Positions 1 to 7,705 are shown, counted from the stretch's first letter. The stretch: 17,565 nucleotides of DNA from JACCUZ01 sp038246575 (GCA_038246575.1 JBBRVU010000078.1:1-17565); one strand, 5' to 3'. Numbers and translations are program-made. The notes: generated from the letters alone by a model not told the origin.

Positions 1-375
1 CCGATCCGCCGGCTCGTGGACCGGTACGTCGGTGAGGTGTGCGTGTCGCTCTGCTCCGGCGAGGAGGTGCCGTCCTGGGTCAGCGCCGAGCTGCCCGAGC
101 TGCCGAAGCGGATGGCCGAAGGTGACCGGCTGGCCGGTTCGCTGGAGCGCGAGTGCGTGGCGCTGATGGAGGTCTTCGTGCTGCGCGACTCGGTCGGGCA
201 GGAGTTCGACGCAGTCGTGGTCGACGTGCGCGACGGTGGCGGCGGGACCGTGCAGCTCGCGGACCCGGCGGTACGGGCGTCATTCGACGGCGAGCTGCCG
301 CTAGGGGAGCAGGTACGAGTCCGACTGGCCGAGGCCGATGCGACGTCCCGCTCGGTGCGCTTCGAGCCCGCCTGA
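1..375 (+). CDS. RNB-domain ribonuclease (RNase II/R family), C-terminal fragment
   Basis: The reading frame is open from base 1 and ends at TGA 373-375, giving the last 124 residues of a longer protein; the GTG at 16 is internal. The residues PIRRLVDRYVGEVC, then LPELPKRMAEGDRLAGSLER, match the end of the RNB catalytic domain of actinobacterial RNase II/R-like exoribonucleases. A small beta-rich tail with a VVVDV and a VQLADPAVRA segment follows, as in the OB-like C-terminus of that family. These enzymes degrade RNA 3' to 5' in the cytoplasm. The catalytic aspartates lie upstream, outside the window, so activity cannot be judged. The neighbour is rnpB, 55 nt downstream on the same strand. 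Identification rests on remembered family pattern. Confidence 0.8.
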   Translation, partial: PIRRLVDRYVGEVCVSLCSGEEVPSWVSAELPELPKRMAEGDRLAGSLERECVALMEVFVLRDSVGQEFDAVVVDVRDGGGGTVQLADPAVRASFDGELPLGEQVRVRLAEADATSRSVRFEPA

Positions 376-390
376 CCGCTGGCTCGGTGA

Positions 391-421
391 TGTGCCGCCC
401 AGGCCCCGACAGGGCTACGCT
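391..421 (+). promoter_or_regulatory. Candidate rnpB promoter
   Basis: A TACGCT hexamer at 416-421 sits about 10 nt before the predicted rnpB 5' end, as expected for a -10 box. A weak -35-like TGTGCC lies at 391-396, 19 bp upstream. Only the -10 is reasonably convincing. Confidence 0.3.
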
Positions 422-430
422 CTGCCGTAC

Positions 431-811
431 GGCGGACGAGCCGGCCGGACGGCCGCGTCGGGTGTCTCCTCGGAGAAGCCTGCCGAGGAAAGTCCGGGCT
501 CCACAGGGCGCGGTGGTGGGTAACGCCCACCCGGGGTGACCCGCGGGACCGTGCCACAGAAAACAGACCGCCGGGCCTTCGGGTCCGGGACGGGTGAAAC
601 GGCGGTGTAAGAGACCACCAGCGCCCGGGGTGACCCGGGCGGCTAGGCAAACCCCACCTGGAGCAAGGTCAGACAGGGAGCGTTCGAGGGCGGCCCGCCC
701 GAGCTCCCGGGTAGACCGCACGAGGTTGTCGGCAACGGCAGCCCTAGATGGATGGCCGTCCGTGCGCTTCGGCGCACGACAGAACCCGGCTTACAGGCCG
801 ACTCGTCCGCC
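431..811 (+). ncRNA. rnpB: RNase P RNA, bacterial type A
   Basis: This is the catalytic RNA of RNase P, which trims the 5' leaders of tRNA precursors. The universally conserved GAGGAAAGTCCGGGCTCC is at 485-502, followed by the GGGTGAAACGGCGGTGTAAGAG region near 592-612, the GGCAAACCCCAC segment near 645, and the conserved ACAGAA at 779-784 leading into CCCGGCTTACAGGCC. The ends are set by a perfect 10-bp terminal helix P1: GGCGGACGAG at 431-440 pairs with CTCGTCCGCC at 802-811. The length of about 380 nt is normal for an actinobacterial type A RNA. Its last 27 nt are part of the 34-bp repeat at 785-818, so the gene is intact although an island appears to be joined to its 3' end. Long reading frames on both strands across this stretch are not genes. 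Confidence 0.96.
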
Positions 812-818
812 GCCTGTG
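785..818 (+). repeat. Direct repeat at the rnpB 3' end, copy 1 (putative attL)
   Basis: Thirty-four bases starting CCCGGCTTACAGG and ending CCGCCTGTG are identical to 11320-11353. Identity stops at 784 (A versus T) and at 819 (T versus G). The copy covers the last 27 nt of rnpB, including the 3' strand of helix P1, plus 7 nt beyond. Short perfect repeats of the end of a structural RNA gene are the classic trace of integrase-mediated insertion. Confidence 0.8.
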
Positions 819-1000
819 TCCTGATCTCTGTCCGCGAGTGGCCGAAATGGGCCGCTGACCTGCGAAAACGCGGTCAAGAAGATCCCTTTCCAGTATCCGC
901 GGCAGACTGTGATTCCCCGCGTGGGGCCGTGCTGTGACGGCCCGGAGACGGTCCAGGGAATGATCTTAGAGGCTCCGCTGATGTTCTCGTCGGGCTGGTT
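819..1000. other. Left end of the island, no gene recognised
   Basis: Just inside the left repeat I see no convincing gene on either strand. On the minus strand an open frame runs from about 1000 leftward to a TAA inside the repeat, where the end of an integrase gene might be expected. Its translation shows no recombinase motif that I can recognise. Confidence 0.4.
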
Positions 1001-1160
1001 TTGCTCCGGCGACGCGGGGGCGGCGACGACTCGGGGGTCGGCCCGCTGGTGCTGCTTCCGGTCTGCTGGCTCGCGCTCTACGGTGGCCGAGCCGCCCTGA
1101 CGATCGCCGTGGTCGCGACCGGTGCGGTGTTCCTCGGACCGTGGCTGCAGAGGGCGGACC
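1001..1160 (+). pseudogene. Fragment of a multi-pass membrane sensor-like protein
   Basis: The frame through 1001-1140 reads GGGDDSGVGPLVLLPVCWLA and then a second hydrophobic stretch ending VFLGPWL. This resembles the two-helix turn of N-terminal membrane domains found before GGDEF, kinase or phosphatase modules in actinomycetes. After about 1150 the translation becomes unstructured and no output domain follows. There is no believable start codon or upstream extension. It is probably a stranded piece of a sensor gene left by deletion. Identification is by pattern only. Confidence 0.35.
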
Positions 1161-1199
1161 CGCCTACCCCGACGTGGAAACTTCGCCGCGGCCTTCGGT

Positions 1200-2332
1200 C
1201 TCAGTTGGGTTGGGACGCGCTGTCGGCGACCAGGTCGAGGCTGGCTGCGTTGCGTTCGAGCATGCCGTCGGTGAGGAAGACGAGCCGGTCGCCGGCCTGA
1301 AGGATCATGTCGGTGCTGCTGTACGCGGTGTCCGGGAACAGGCCGAGGGTGGGGCGGGCGGGATGTTCACCGGCGCCACCCGGCCCGCCCGGGCGAGGTA
1401 GGGCAGGACGTGACCGGCGTTGACCAGGGCGAGCACTCCGGTGCGCAGGTCGAGGCGGCCGAGGGTCCCCGTCACGAAGCCTTCGTCGGCGGCGTTGGTG
1501 GCGTTCTCCACTAGGGCGGCGTTCGCGGCGGTTGCTTGTTCGATCAGCGAGGCACCGCCGCGCCGGGAGTTACGCAGACTCCCTAAGCACAGGGTGGCGG
1601 TCAGCGCGCTTGCGACGCCGTGACCCATGGCGTCGGTCATGGACAGGTGCAGGACGTCGCGGCCCACGCTGTAGTCGAAGGTGTCGCCGCCGATGTCGGC
1701 TGCCGGCTCCAGCCACGCCGAGACGGTGAACGCCCCGCCCTCACAGGTCATGGCGGTGGGCAGCAGTCTGCGCTGGATCTCCGCGGCCAGGGAGAACTGG
1801 GTACTCCTCTGCCCCCACTCGAAGAGATCTGTGTGGCGGCGGTTCGCGATCACGACGAACCCCAGGACGTGCGCCGTCCGGGCGATCTCGGCTAGCACCG
1901 AGGGGTCTGGTTCTGTTCGTAGCGACATCTCCAGCAGACCCAGGACCTCCCCGCGTTCGGTGACCGGCGCGAGCACTGTCCAACCCTCCCCGGGGAAGCC
2001 GTTCGCCTTTCCCGTCTCAGGTGATAGCGCTTGCACTGTCTGGGTTCGCAGCGCCCGCTCCGCCGGGCCCCCGTCGAAGGCCAGGCTGGCCGCGGACTCG
2101 GCCGTGTCCCGCCGCTCACTGCTATCACGGGGCGTGCCCTGGTCCGCCTGCTCGCGAGCGAGGCGCACCAGCGCACGACCGACAGGTCAGTGATCAGGAA
2201 CGAGACGGCTGTAGCGCCCAGAGCCTCGCTGAGCTCTCGGGTGACCGCCTCGACCGCCTGCCCCGGCGGGGCGTCCTCAGCGGCGTCGAGGACCCGACTC
2301 AGCGTGGAACCTGTCGCCCCGCTGGAGTTCAC
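1200..2332 (-). pseudogene. SpoIIE-family (PP2C-like) serine phosphatase, frameshifted and truncated
   Basis: Read on the minus strand from a GTG at 2332, the protein starts VNSSGATGSTLSRVLDAAED and runs through a GAF-like N-terminal region. The frame is broken near 2180: one added base restores ITDLSGRALVRLAREQ. The middle part holds the phosphatase core: LAAEIQRRLLPTAM, the metal-site motif GGDTFDY, DAMGHGVASALTATLCLGS and NAGH. A second frameshift near 1345-1370 must be bridged to recover LGLFPDTAYSST and LTDGMLERNAASLDLV. The frame then stops at 1200-1202, without the terminal DDxT metal motif of the family. Two frameshifts plus loss of a metal ligand mean it cannot make a normal enzyme unless the sequence has errors. 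SpoIIE phosphatases usually act on anti-anti-sigma factors. It is divergent from the GAF-ANTAR genes at 2616-4456 and may once have worked with them. Confidence 0.75.
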
Positions 2333-2544
2333 CGACGGAGCATAGAGGCCGCCGGTCCGACCCCCTGATCGGTCCGTCGCCCGTGCGCCCTGCGCCACCC
2401 AGCGTCGTCGAACAGTCGACAGGAGCTAGGTGGCCGGATTGGGCCGGCGGGTACACGGGTAGGAGTCGCCCGGGGCCGATTCTCGGCGCCGCTGGGCTGC
2501 CCCGGACCTCGGCAGGACAATTCGAGTCGGCCGAAGGTGCAGTC

Positions 2545-2619
2545 ATGAGTGCAGTGCTGTGGCGCCCCGCCCATCGAAACTCGCCCGCCACCCGCCCGCG
2601 CTTGCCGGTCCTCCGGTGA
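2545..2619 (+). CDS. Possible 24-residue leader peptide coupled to the GAF-ANTAR gene
   Basis: An ATG at 2545 is preceded by GAAGGTG (2533-2539) at normal ribosome-binding distance. The frame MSAVLWRPAHRNS... ends at TGA 2617-2619, which overlaps the GTG start at 2616 of the next gene in the four bases GTGA. The peptide matches nothing I know. It may be a translated leader that delivers ribosomes to the weakly initiated downstream gene. The alternative is that translation of the regulator begins at GTG 2559 and this frame is chance. Confidence 0.3.
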   Translation: MSAVLWRPAHRNSPATRPRLPVLR

Positions 2620-3356
2620 CCGTCGCGGACTCCAGGCGGTCACAGGTCCAGGCGTTGATCGCGGCCGAGCCCTCCGCGCCAGAGGATCCTCAAGGAACGG
2701 CCGGCGCCTTGCGGCGGCTGTGCTCTGCCGCGGTGAGATCGTTGCCCGCCTGGGGGGCCGGGTTGAGCCTGATGAGCGAGGCCGGAGTCCGAGGGGTCGT
2801 CGCGGCCTCGGACCCGGTGAGCGAGCGCATCGACGAGTTGCAGTTCGCGCTCGGGGAAGGTCCGTGCGTGGATGCTTTCACGTCGAGAAGGCCCGTGCTG
2901 GAACCCGATCTGAGCACCGGGGGCCCCCGATGGCCGGTCTACTCCGCTGCGGCACACCGAGAGGGGACTCGGGCTGTCTTCGCGTTCCCCCTGCAGGTCG
3001 GCGCGGCCCGACTGGGGGTGCTCGATGTCTATCGCGACCGGGCTGGGGTTCTCTCGACCGAGGAGCTCGCCCAGGCGCTGACCTTCGCCGACGTGGCAAC
3101 CACGATGCTGCTCGACGGTCAGGAGCAGGCCCCGCCGGGTGCCGCGGCCGCCGGGCTCGAGGAGGCGATGGAGTACCGCTTCGAGCTCTACCAGGCGCAG
3201 GGCATGGTCATGATCCAGATGCAGGTCAGCCTCGTCGAGGCGCTGGTGCTGCTCCGGGCGTACGCTTACTCCCACGACCGTGACCTCGCCGACGTGGCGC
3301 GCGACGTGGTGACCCGAGGGCTTCGCCTCGATGAAGACCGGGACGACGATGTCTGA
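2616..3356 (+). CDS. GAF-ANTAR domain regulator (first of pair)
   Basis: The 246-residue protein has a GAF domain over about residues 10-160, with ELQFALGEGPCVDAF and RWPVYSAAA typical of actinobacterial GAF-ANTAR proteins. An ANTAR domain follows at about residues 190-240, marked by QAQGMVMIQMQVSLVEALVL and ARDVVTR. ANTAR domains bind paired hairpins in nascent RNA and prevent transcription termination; GAF domains sense small ligands or redox signals. I prefer the GTG at 2616 because conserved sequence begins there and it overlaps a short leader frame; a GTG at 2559 in the same frame would add 19 proline- and arginine-rich residues. The gene lies 35 nt before a second GAF-ANTAR gene, probably in one operon. 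Its RNA targets are unknown. Confidence 0.82.
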   Translation: MTVADSRRSQVQALIAAEPSAPEDPQGTAGALRRLCSAAVRSLPAWGAGLSLMSEAGVRGVVAASDPVSERIDELQFALGEGPCVDAFTSRRPVLEPDLSTGGPRWPVYSAAAHREGTRAVFAFPLQVGAARLGVLDVYRDRAGVLSTEELAQALTFADVATTMLLDGQEQAPPGAAAAGLEEAMEYRFELYQAQGMVMIQMQVSLVEALVLLRAYAYSHDRDLADVARDVVTRGLRLDEDRDDDV

Positions 3357-3391
3357 GGTGCCTGACGGCTCGCAGGGACTGGGAGGTTCGC

Positions 3392-4456
3392 GTGACTATC
3401 GTTTCCACTGAACGCCTCGCCGACGTGTTCGTCGAGCTGGCGGACACCTTGGTCGAGGACTTCGACCTGGTCGAGTTCCTGATGAATGTCACCCAACGCA
3501 CCGCCGAGCTCATCGGCGGGGCAGACGTCGGGTTGCTGCTGGCTGACGGGCGCGGCCGACTGCAGTTCATGGCCGCCTCAAACGAGGACGCCAAGCGCCT
3601 CGAGCTGTTCCAGGTGCAGGTGGATGAGGGACCCTGCCTGGACGCGTTCCAGAGCGGCCTGCCGGTCGTGAACGCCGACCTGCGCGACGCCGCGGATCGC
3701 TGGCCCCGGTTCGCGCCCCGTGCGGCGGCGGCGGGTTACCGCTCCGTGCATGCCTTTCCCCTGCGGCTCCGCCAGGACGTCATCGGCGCCATCAACGTGT
3801 TCGGCACCGGCGACGCGCGCTGGGAGGACTCGGACGCCCACATCGTGCAGACACTGGCCCACATCGCAACTATCGGGCTGCTGCAGGAACGGGCCGTGCG
3901 CCGCGGCGCGGTCCTGGCCGAGCAGCTGCAGTCGGCGCTGAACAGTCGGATCGTCATCGAGCAGGCCAAGGGCGCGATCGCCCAGTTCCGAGCTGTGACC
4001 GTCGACGAGGCCTTCGTGCTCCTTCGTTCTCACGCCCGCGGGACAGGTACGCACCTGGCCGAGGTGGCACTCGCCGCACTCACGGATCCCGCAGGCCTGC
4101 CCAACCCGCGCGCGTCCTCGGGTCACCGACCGGCGGGCCGGCCGAGTGGCGACAGCCCCCCGGCTCAGGGCTTCCCGGACTCGCCCCCACCGCACGCCCC
4201 GTCGGCAGAATCCGTCACGCCCCCGACCCGCCGCGATCAAGGGATGGCGTCCCTCCTTGCCCGCGGGGACATCCGGGACAGTGCGGCCGAACACCGGGAC
4301 CGCGAAGCCGAAGCACGCCCGGACGCCGAGGTCGGCCCGCAGGCCTGGATAGACCGCGACTGGGCCGGGCGAGACCGGGACGCCTCCGCGGTCGACCGCT
4401 CAGACCTGATCGACCTACTCAAGGATGGACAACCTCCCGCCGCCGACGAGACGTGA
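3392..4456 (+). CDS. GAF-ANTAR domain regulator with charged C-terminal extension (second of pair)
   Basis: GTG at 3392 is preceded by GGGAGG at 3381-3386. The 354-residue protein has a GAF domain at about residues 10-170 (QVDEGPCLDAF, RWPRFAP, HAFPLRLRQDVIGAINVFG). An ANTAR domain at about 180-235 contains SRIVIEQAKGAIAQ and VDEAFVLLRSHARG, the classic signature. A 120-residue tail is unusual: first proline-rich and probably disordered (about 240-280), then a charged Arg/Asp/Glu stretch ending WAGRDRDASAVDRSDLIDLL. That resembles the RDxAA-type repeats seen in some actinobacterial signalling proteins, probably helical. The likely role is RNA-binding antitermination in response to a GAF signal. 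It follows the first GAF-ANTAR gene closely; having two may allow heterodimers (inference). Confidence 0.85.
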   Translation: MTIVSTERLADVFVELADTLVEDFDLVEFLMNVTQRTAELIGGADVGLLLADGRGRLQFMAASNEDAKRLELFQVQVDEGPCLDAFQSGLPVVNADLRDAADRWPRFAPRAAAAGYRSVHAFPLRLRQDVIGAINVFGTGDARWEDSDAHIVQTLAHIATIGLLQERAVRRGAVLAEQLQSALNSRIVIEQAKGAIAQFRAVTVDEAFVLLRSHARGTGTHLAEVALAALTDPAGLPNPRASSGHRPAGRPSGDSPPAQGFPDSPPPHAPSAESVTPPTRRDQGMASLLARGDIRDSAAEHRDREAEARPDAEVGPQAWIDRDWAGRDRDASAVDRSDLIDLLKDGQPPAADET

Positions 4457-4480
4457 TCCCCGGCGGGGACCGTCGAGCGC

Positions 4481-4511
4481 GGTTCCTCGCACCGGCCACC
4501 GGCCGGGAACC
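4481..4511 (+). terminator. Candidate terminator hairpin after the GAF-ANTAR operon
   Basis: CCGGCC (4492-4497) and GGCCGG (4501-4506) form a strong stem around a 3-nt loop, extended by GGTTCC (4481-4486) against GGAACC (4506-4511). A smaller TCCCC/GGGGA hairpin lies just upstream at 4457-4469. No T-tract follows, which is common in high-GC actinomycetes, so function is unproven. Confidence 0.35.
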
Positions 4512-4551
4512 TTCGTGTGCGCGAGCTGCTTGCCGCCGCCGGGAAAGAGCC

Positions 4552-4714
4552 TCACCCCGGGGTGGGCCGGGCCGGCCGGGCAACCTCGGCGAGTTGTTTC
4601 CAGGCGGTCTCCCACGGCCAGCTGGGCAGGTGCAAGCCGAGCCGACGGGCGGAGCGGGCGAGCCGGGCGGGGACGTTGATCAGTTGTGTGCGGATGGTGG
4701 CCGTGGTCGCCCGA
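4552..4714 (-). pseudogene. IS1380-family transposase, C-terminal remnant
   Basis: On the minus strand the frame reads ATTATIRTQLINVPARLARS, then ARRLGLHLPSWPWETAWKQL, and stops at 4552-4554. This is the typical C-terminal end of IS1380-type DDE transposases (LI-VPARIARRARRL followed by a WPWE-AW segment). Only about 54 residues remain. The upstream end is abruptly joined, near 4715, to a Fur-family gene fragment on the same strand. The catalytic core and both inverted ends are gone, so it is a dead relic of an insertion followed by deletion. Confidence 0.7.
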
Positions 4715-4841
4715 GCGTGGCGATCTCGTCCACCGTGGGGTGTCCGTCGTACGCGTCGAGGGCTTCGAGGACCGCCCGCCGGGCGACGGTGATCCGCTGA
4801 CCTCGGGCCCGCGGTCCCTGCACGGCAGCATCGACGGTCAT
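4715..4841 (-). pseudogene. Fur/Zur-family metalloregulator, N-terminal remnant
   Basis: From ATG at 4841 (or 4853) on the minus strand, the protein begins MTVDAAVQGPRARGQRIT and continues ARRAVLEALDAYDGHPTVDEIA, which matches the first winged-helix segment of Fur-family repressors, closest in my judgement to Zur/FurB. After about 42 residues the family pattern ends at the junction with the transposase remnant, and the frame terminates shortly after (4680-4682). The metal-binding and dimerisation parts are missing. The position, divergent from a zinc-type uptake operon 134 nt away, suggests this was its local zinc-responsive repressor. The specificity is inferred from context. Confidence 0.68.
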
Positions 4842-4940
4842 TGAGGCGATCATGGGCGGAGCACCTCCGACGAAGGCGGCGAGTCGGGCGGGCTGAACAA
4901 TGGGACCGGCAGGGTTCGGAAAATCCCTACTGCATACCTT

Positions 4941-4968
4941 TTGCAACAGCGAAGTGTTCGCATAGAGT
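4941..4968 (+). promoter_or_regulatory. Promoter of the metal uptake operon, leaderless type
   Basis: TTGCAA (4941-4946) and TAGAGT (4963-4968) are separated by 16 bp. The -10 ends 6 nt before the ATG at 4975, so transcription should start at or next to the start codon. There is no Shine-Dalgarno sequence. The AT-rich stretch with two TGCA elements at 4931-4946 could overlap a Zur operator, but I see no good palindrome. Confidence 0.5.
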
Positions 4969-4974
4969 CGCGTC

Positions 4975-6012
4975 ATGTCATTCTCACGCCTCACGAAGGC
5001 TGCCGTCCCCGTGGGAACCGCCGTCGCCGTCCTGCTGCTGATGACGGGCTGCGGCGGGGCCACCGAGAGCGATGGGGCCACCGGTTCGGGCTCCGGATCG
5101 AAGGGGCCGCTGAAGGTGGTGACGACCGTCGCGCCGATTACCTCCATCGTCGCCGCTGTAGCGGGGGACCGTGCCGCGATCACCGGTCTGGTCCCCGAGG
5201 GGACGAACTCGCACACCTTTGACCCCCCACCCAGCGCGGCGAAGGTGTTGTCGGAGGCCGACGTTGTGTTCGTCAACGGGCTGAAGCTGGAGGAGCCGAC
5301 CAAGGAGCTGGCCGAGGCCAACATGAAGGATGGCGCCGCCTTGGTCGAGATCGGCACCGAGGTGCTGCCCGAGTCGGACTACATCTATGACTTCTCCTTC
5401 CCCAAGGAGGACGGCAAGCCCAATCCGCACCTGTGGACCGACCCGACGTTCGCCATCAAGTACGCCGCCGTCGCCCGCGACGCGTTGACCGAGGCCGATC
5501 CCGACGGCAAGGCCGCCTTTGCGACCAACTACGACGCGTTCGAGGCCCAGGCCACCGCGCTGTCGGATGCGCTGCGCGCCGACCAGGCCACCATCCCGGA
5601 CGGCAAGCGCCAGCTGCTGACCTATCACGACGCTTACGCCTACTTCGCGAAGACCTACGACTGGAAGGTGATCGGCGCGATCCAGCCGGAGAATTTCGAG
5701 GACCCCACCCCGAAGGAGATCGCGGCTCTGATCGACCAGATCAGGGCGGAGAAGGTGCCAGTGATCTTCGGCTCCGAGGTGTTCCCCTCCAAGGTGCTCG
5801 AGGAAGTCGGCCGGGCCACCGGCGCGCGCTACGAGGACACCCTGCGCGACGATGACCTGCCCGGTGAGCCGGGTGACAAGGAGCATTCGTGGATGGGCCT
5901 GATGCGCTACGACTACGTCACCATGATCAACGGGCTGGGGGGCAAGGCGACCGAGCTGCCCGCACTGGACACCGCGCCGTCGGTCGAGGACACGTCTGAC
6001 TATCCGCAGTGA
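4975..6012 (+). CDS. Metal ABC transporter substrate-binding lipoprotein, probably zinc (ZnuA/TroA type)
   Basis: The 345-residue protein captures divalent metal outside the membrane and hands it to the permease. It has a lipoprotein signal peptide with lipobox LMTGC and lipidated Cys26. A flexible Gly/Ser linker precedes the cluster A-I fold starting at KVVTTVAPITSIV. Visible ligands are His80 (NSHTFDPPPS), His152 (NPHLW) and His218 (TYHDAYAYF), with an Asp near 288-295 as likely fourth ligand. Three histidines favour zinc, since Mn-binding homologues such as PsaA have Glu at the third position. The His-rich loop of many ZnuA proteins is absent. The ATG at 4975 fits a leaderless transcript. 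The stop overlaps the next start as GTGA. Mn2+ or Fe2+ cannot be excluded. Confidence 0.88.
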   Translation: MSFSRLTKAAVPVGTAVAVLLLMTGCGGATESDGATGSGSGSKGPLKVVTTVAPITSIVAAVAGDRAAITGLVPEGTNSHTFDPPPSAAKVLSEADVVFVNGLKLEEPTKELAEANMKDGAALVEIGTEVLPESDYIYDFSFPKEDGKPNPHLWTDPTFAIKYAAVARDALTEADPDGKAAFATNYDAFEAQATALSDALRADQATIPDGKRQLLTYHDAYAYFAKTYDWKVIGAIQPENFEDPTPKEIAALIDQIRAEKVPVIFGSEVFPSKVLEEVGRATGARYEDTLRDDDLPGEPGDKEHSWMGLMRYDYVTMINGLGGKATELPALDTAPSVEDTSDYPQ

Positions 6013-6788
6013 CACTCGCCGGTGAGGTCGCGGACTCCCTGGTTCATATCCGAGGAGTCAGCTTCGGCTATGACGCCAACCCGGTGCTGCGCAACGTGGA
6101 TCTGTCGGTGCGCGCCCGCGACTTCATCGGCGTCGTCGGACCGTCCGGTTCGGGGAAGACCTCGCTGCTCCGGCTGCTGCTGGGCACGGTCCGGCCGCAG
6201 CGCGGGACGGTGACCCGCCGACCGGGCGTGGCGGTGGCGTACGTCCCCCAGCTGGAGACGGTGAACTGGAACTTCCCGGTCACCGTGGCCGAGTGCGTGC
6301 TGATGGCCCGCACCGAGCGCCGACTCCCATGGTCCTCCCGCCAGGAGCGCACCGAGGTCGCACGGGTGCTGGACCGCCTCGGCATCGGCGCGCTGTCCGG
6401 CCGGCACATTCGGGAGCTCTCCGGCGGTCAGCAACAGCGGATGTTCATCGCCCGCGCGCTGCTGCGGCGACCGCAGCTGCTGCTGATGGACGAGCCGACC
6501 ACCGGTGTGGACGTCGCCAGCCGGCACGACATGTTGCACCTGCTCGGCGAGCTGAACGACGAGGGCATGGCGATCCTGCTCACCACTCATGACCTCAACG
6601 GTGTTGCCGCGCACCTGCCGCAGTTGGTGGCCTTGCAGGGCACCGTGATCGCCGCCGGTTCTCCGCACGAAGTGATCTCGCCTGAGGTGCTGGAACGCAC
6701 TTTCGGGGCGCCCATGGAGGTCTTGGAGCACCTCGGCATCCCGGTCGTGCTGGACCGGTACGACCGGTCGTCGCGGGTGTCGGCCTGA
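6009..6788 (+). CDS. Metal ABC transporter ATP-binding protein
   Basis: The 259-residue ATPase powers uptake by the adjacent permease. It has Walker A GPSGSGKTS at residues 44-52, a Q-loop near VPQLETVNW, the ABC signature LSGGQQQR at 137-144, Walker B LLLMDEP with Asp161 and Glu162, a D-loop and the H-loop LTTHD near residue 193. The QLETVNWNFPVTVAECVLMA segment is characteristic of the zinc/manganese branch (ZnuC/MntB-like). The start is GTG in a GTGA overlap with the binding-protein gene, and the stop overlaps the permease ATG by one base, so the three genes are translationally coupled and probably made in fixed ratio. All catalytic motifs are intact. Confidence 0.92.
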   Translation: MTLAGEVADSLVHIRGVSFGYDANPVLRNVDLSVRARDFIGVVGPSGSGKTSLLRLLLGTVRPQRGTVTRRPGVAVAYVPQLETVNWNFPVTVAECVLMARTERRLPWSSRQERTEVARVLDRLGIGALSGRHIRELSGGQQQRMFIARALLRRPQLLLMDEPTTGVDVASRHDMLHLLGELNDEGMAILLTTHDLNGVAAHLPQLVALQGTVIAAGSPHEVISPEVLERTFGAPMEVLEHLGIPVVLDRYDRSSRVSA

Positions 6789-7705
6789 TGGAAGCGCTGC
6801 TGGATCCCTTCGCCTACGCCTTCTTCGTCAAGGGCGTCATTGTGGCCACCCTGGCCGGCGGCCTCTGCGGGTTGATCGGTGTTTACATCACCTTGCGCGG
6901 CATGAGCTACATCGGTCATGGCCTCTCGCACGCGATCTTCGGCGGCTTCGCGGCCAGTTCGATCATCAGCCTGAACTACTACCTCGGCGCCGGCGTGTGG
7001 GGCCTCGCTTCGGCGCTGGCCATCAACCGGGTCACCCGCAGCCGCCGGATCGGGGCCGACGCTGCGATCGGCGTCATCACCACCGCGTCTTTCGCTCTCG
7101 GCGTGGCCCTGCTCACCTTCTTCGGCAACAAGGGCCCCAGCTTCGACGCCGCGCTTTTCGGCAGCATCATCGGCGTCTCACCCGCCGATGTCTGGGCGCT
7201 CGTCGCGATCACAGGGTTCACCGTCGCGGTCATCTTCTTCCATTACCGCGCGCTGATGTTCGCCACCTTCGACCCCGACGTGGCCAACGTGTCCGGGGTG
7301 CGGGTGGCACGCACCGATGCGTTGCTGATGCTCATCCTGTCGCTGTCCATCCTGGCCACCCTGACCGTCATCGGAGTGACCCTGGTCGCGGCCACCCTCG
7401 TGATACCAGCGGTCGTGGCCCGGATGCTGACCAATCGATTCTCTCGGATGCTGTGGCTCTCCAGCGCGATCGGGGCGGTCTGCGGGTTCGTCGGGATGAA
7501 CGTGAGCTACCACCTTGACGTGCCCTCCGGGACCACGATCGTCCTGACCGGTGCGCTGGTCTTCCTCGTCGTACTGATGTTTACCGGCGGGCGACGGTTG
7601 CAACGGACAGCCCGGCTGGACGACCACGGCGATGCGCCGGAACCCAGAGCGGTGATGGCCAACGACGCGGTCGGCGGTGCCGGCCCAGCGGCCGCGAACA
7701 GATAG
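6788..7705 (+). CDS. Metal ABC transporter permease (ABC-3 family)
   Basis: The 305-residue integral membrane protein has about eight hydrophobic segments and the ABC-3 family layout. The early motif GGLCGLIGVYITLRGMSYIG is followed by GHGLSHAIFGGFAASS, and later by TLTVIGVTLVAATLVIPAVV, which are typical of ZnuB/MntC-type permeases. The C-terminal 40 residues are hydrophilic and probably cytoplasmic. ATG at 6788 overlaps the preceding TGA as TGATG. It would form the homodimeric channel used by the ATPase and binding lipoprotein. It is full length with no visible damage, in contrast with the decayed genes on both sides of the operon. Confidence 0.92.
   Translation: MEALLDPFAYAFFVKGVIVATLAGGLCGLIGVYITLRGMSYIGHGLSHAIFGGFAASSIISLNYYLGAGVWGLASALAINRVTRSRRIGADAAIGVITTASFALGVALLTFFGNKGPSFDAALFGSIIGVSPADVWALVAITGFTVAVIFFHYRALMFATFDPDVANVSGVRVARTDALLMLILSLSILATLTVIGVTLVAATLVIPAVVARMLTNRFSRMLWLSSAIGAVCGFVGMNVSYHLDVPSGTTIVLTGALVFLVVLMFTGGRRLQRTARLDDHGDAPEPRAVMANDAVGGAGPAAANR

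Noticed and set aside
80..824. Several open frames on both strands across RNase P RNA
   Set aside because: The stretch is fully explained by rnpB; open frames are expected in GC-rich structured RNA.
4928..4955. Zur box upstream of the metal uptake operon
   Set aside because: The AT-rich stretch has two TGCA elements, but only the outermost three bases on each side pair as a palindrome, which is too weak to call an operator.
4984..6015. Minus-strand open frame of 343 codons opposite the metal-binding lipoprotein gene
   Set aside because: It mirrors the codon structure of a well-supported gene on the other strand and shows no recognisable domain.
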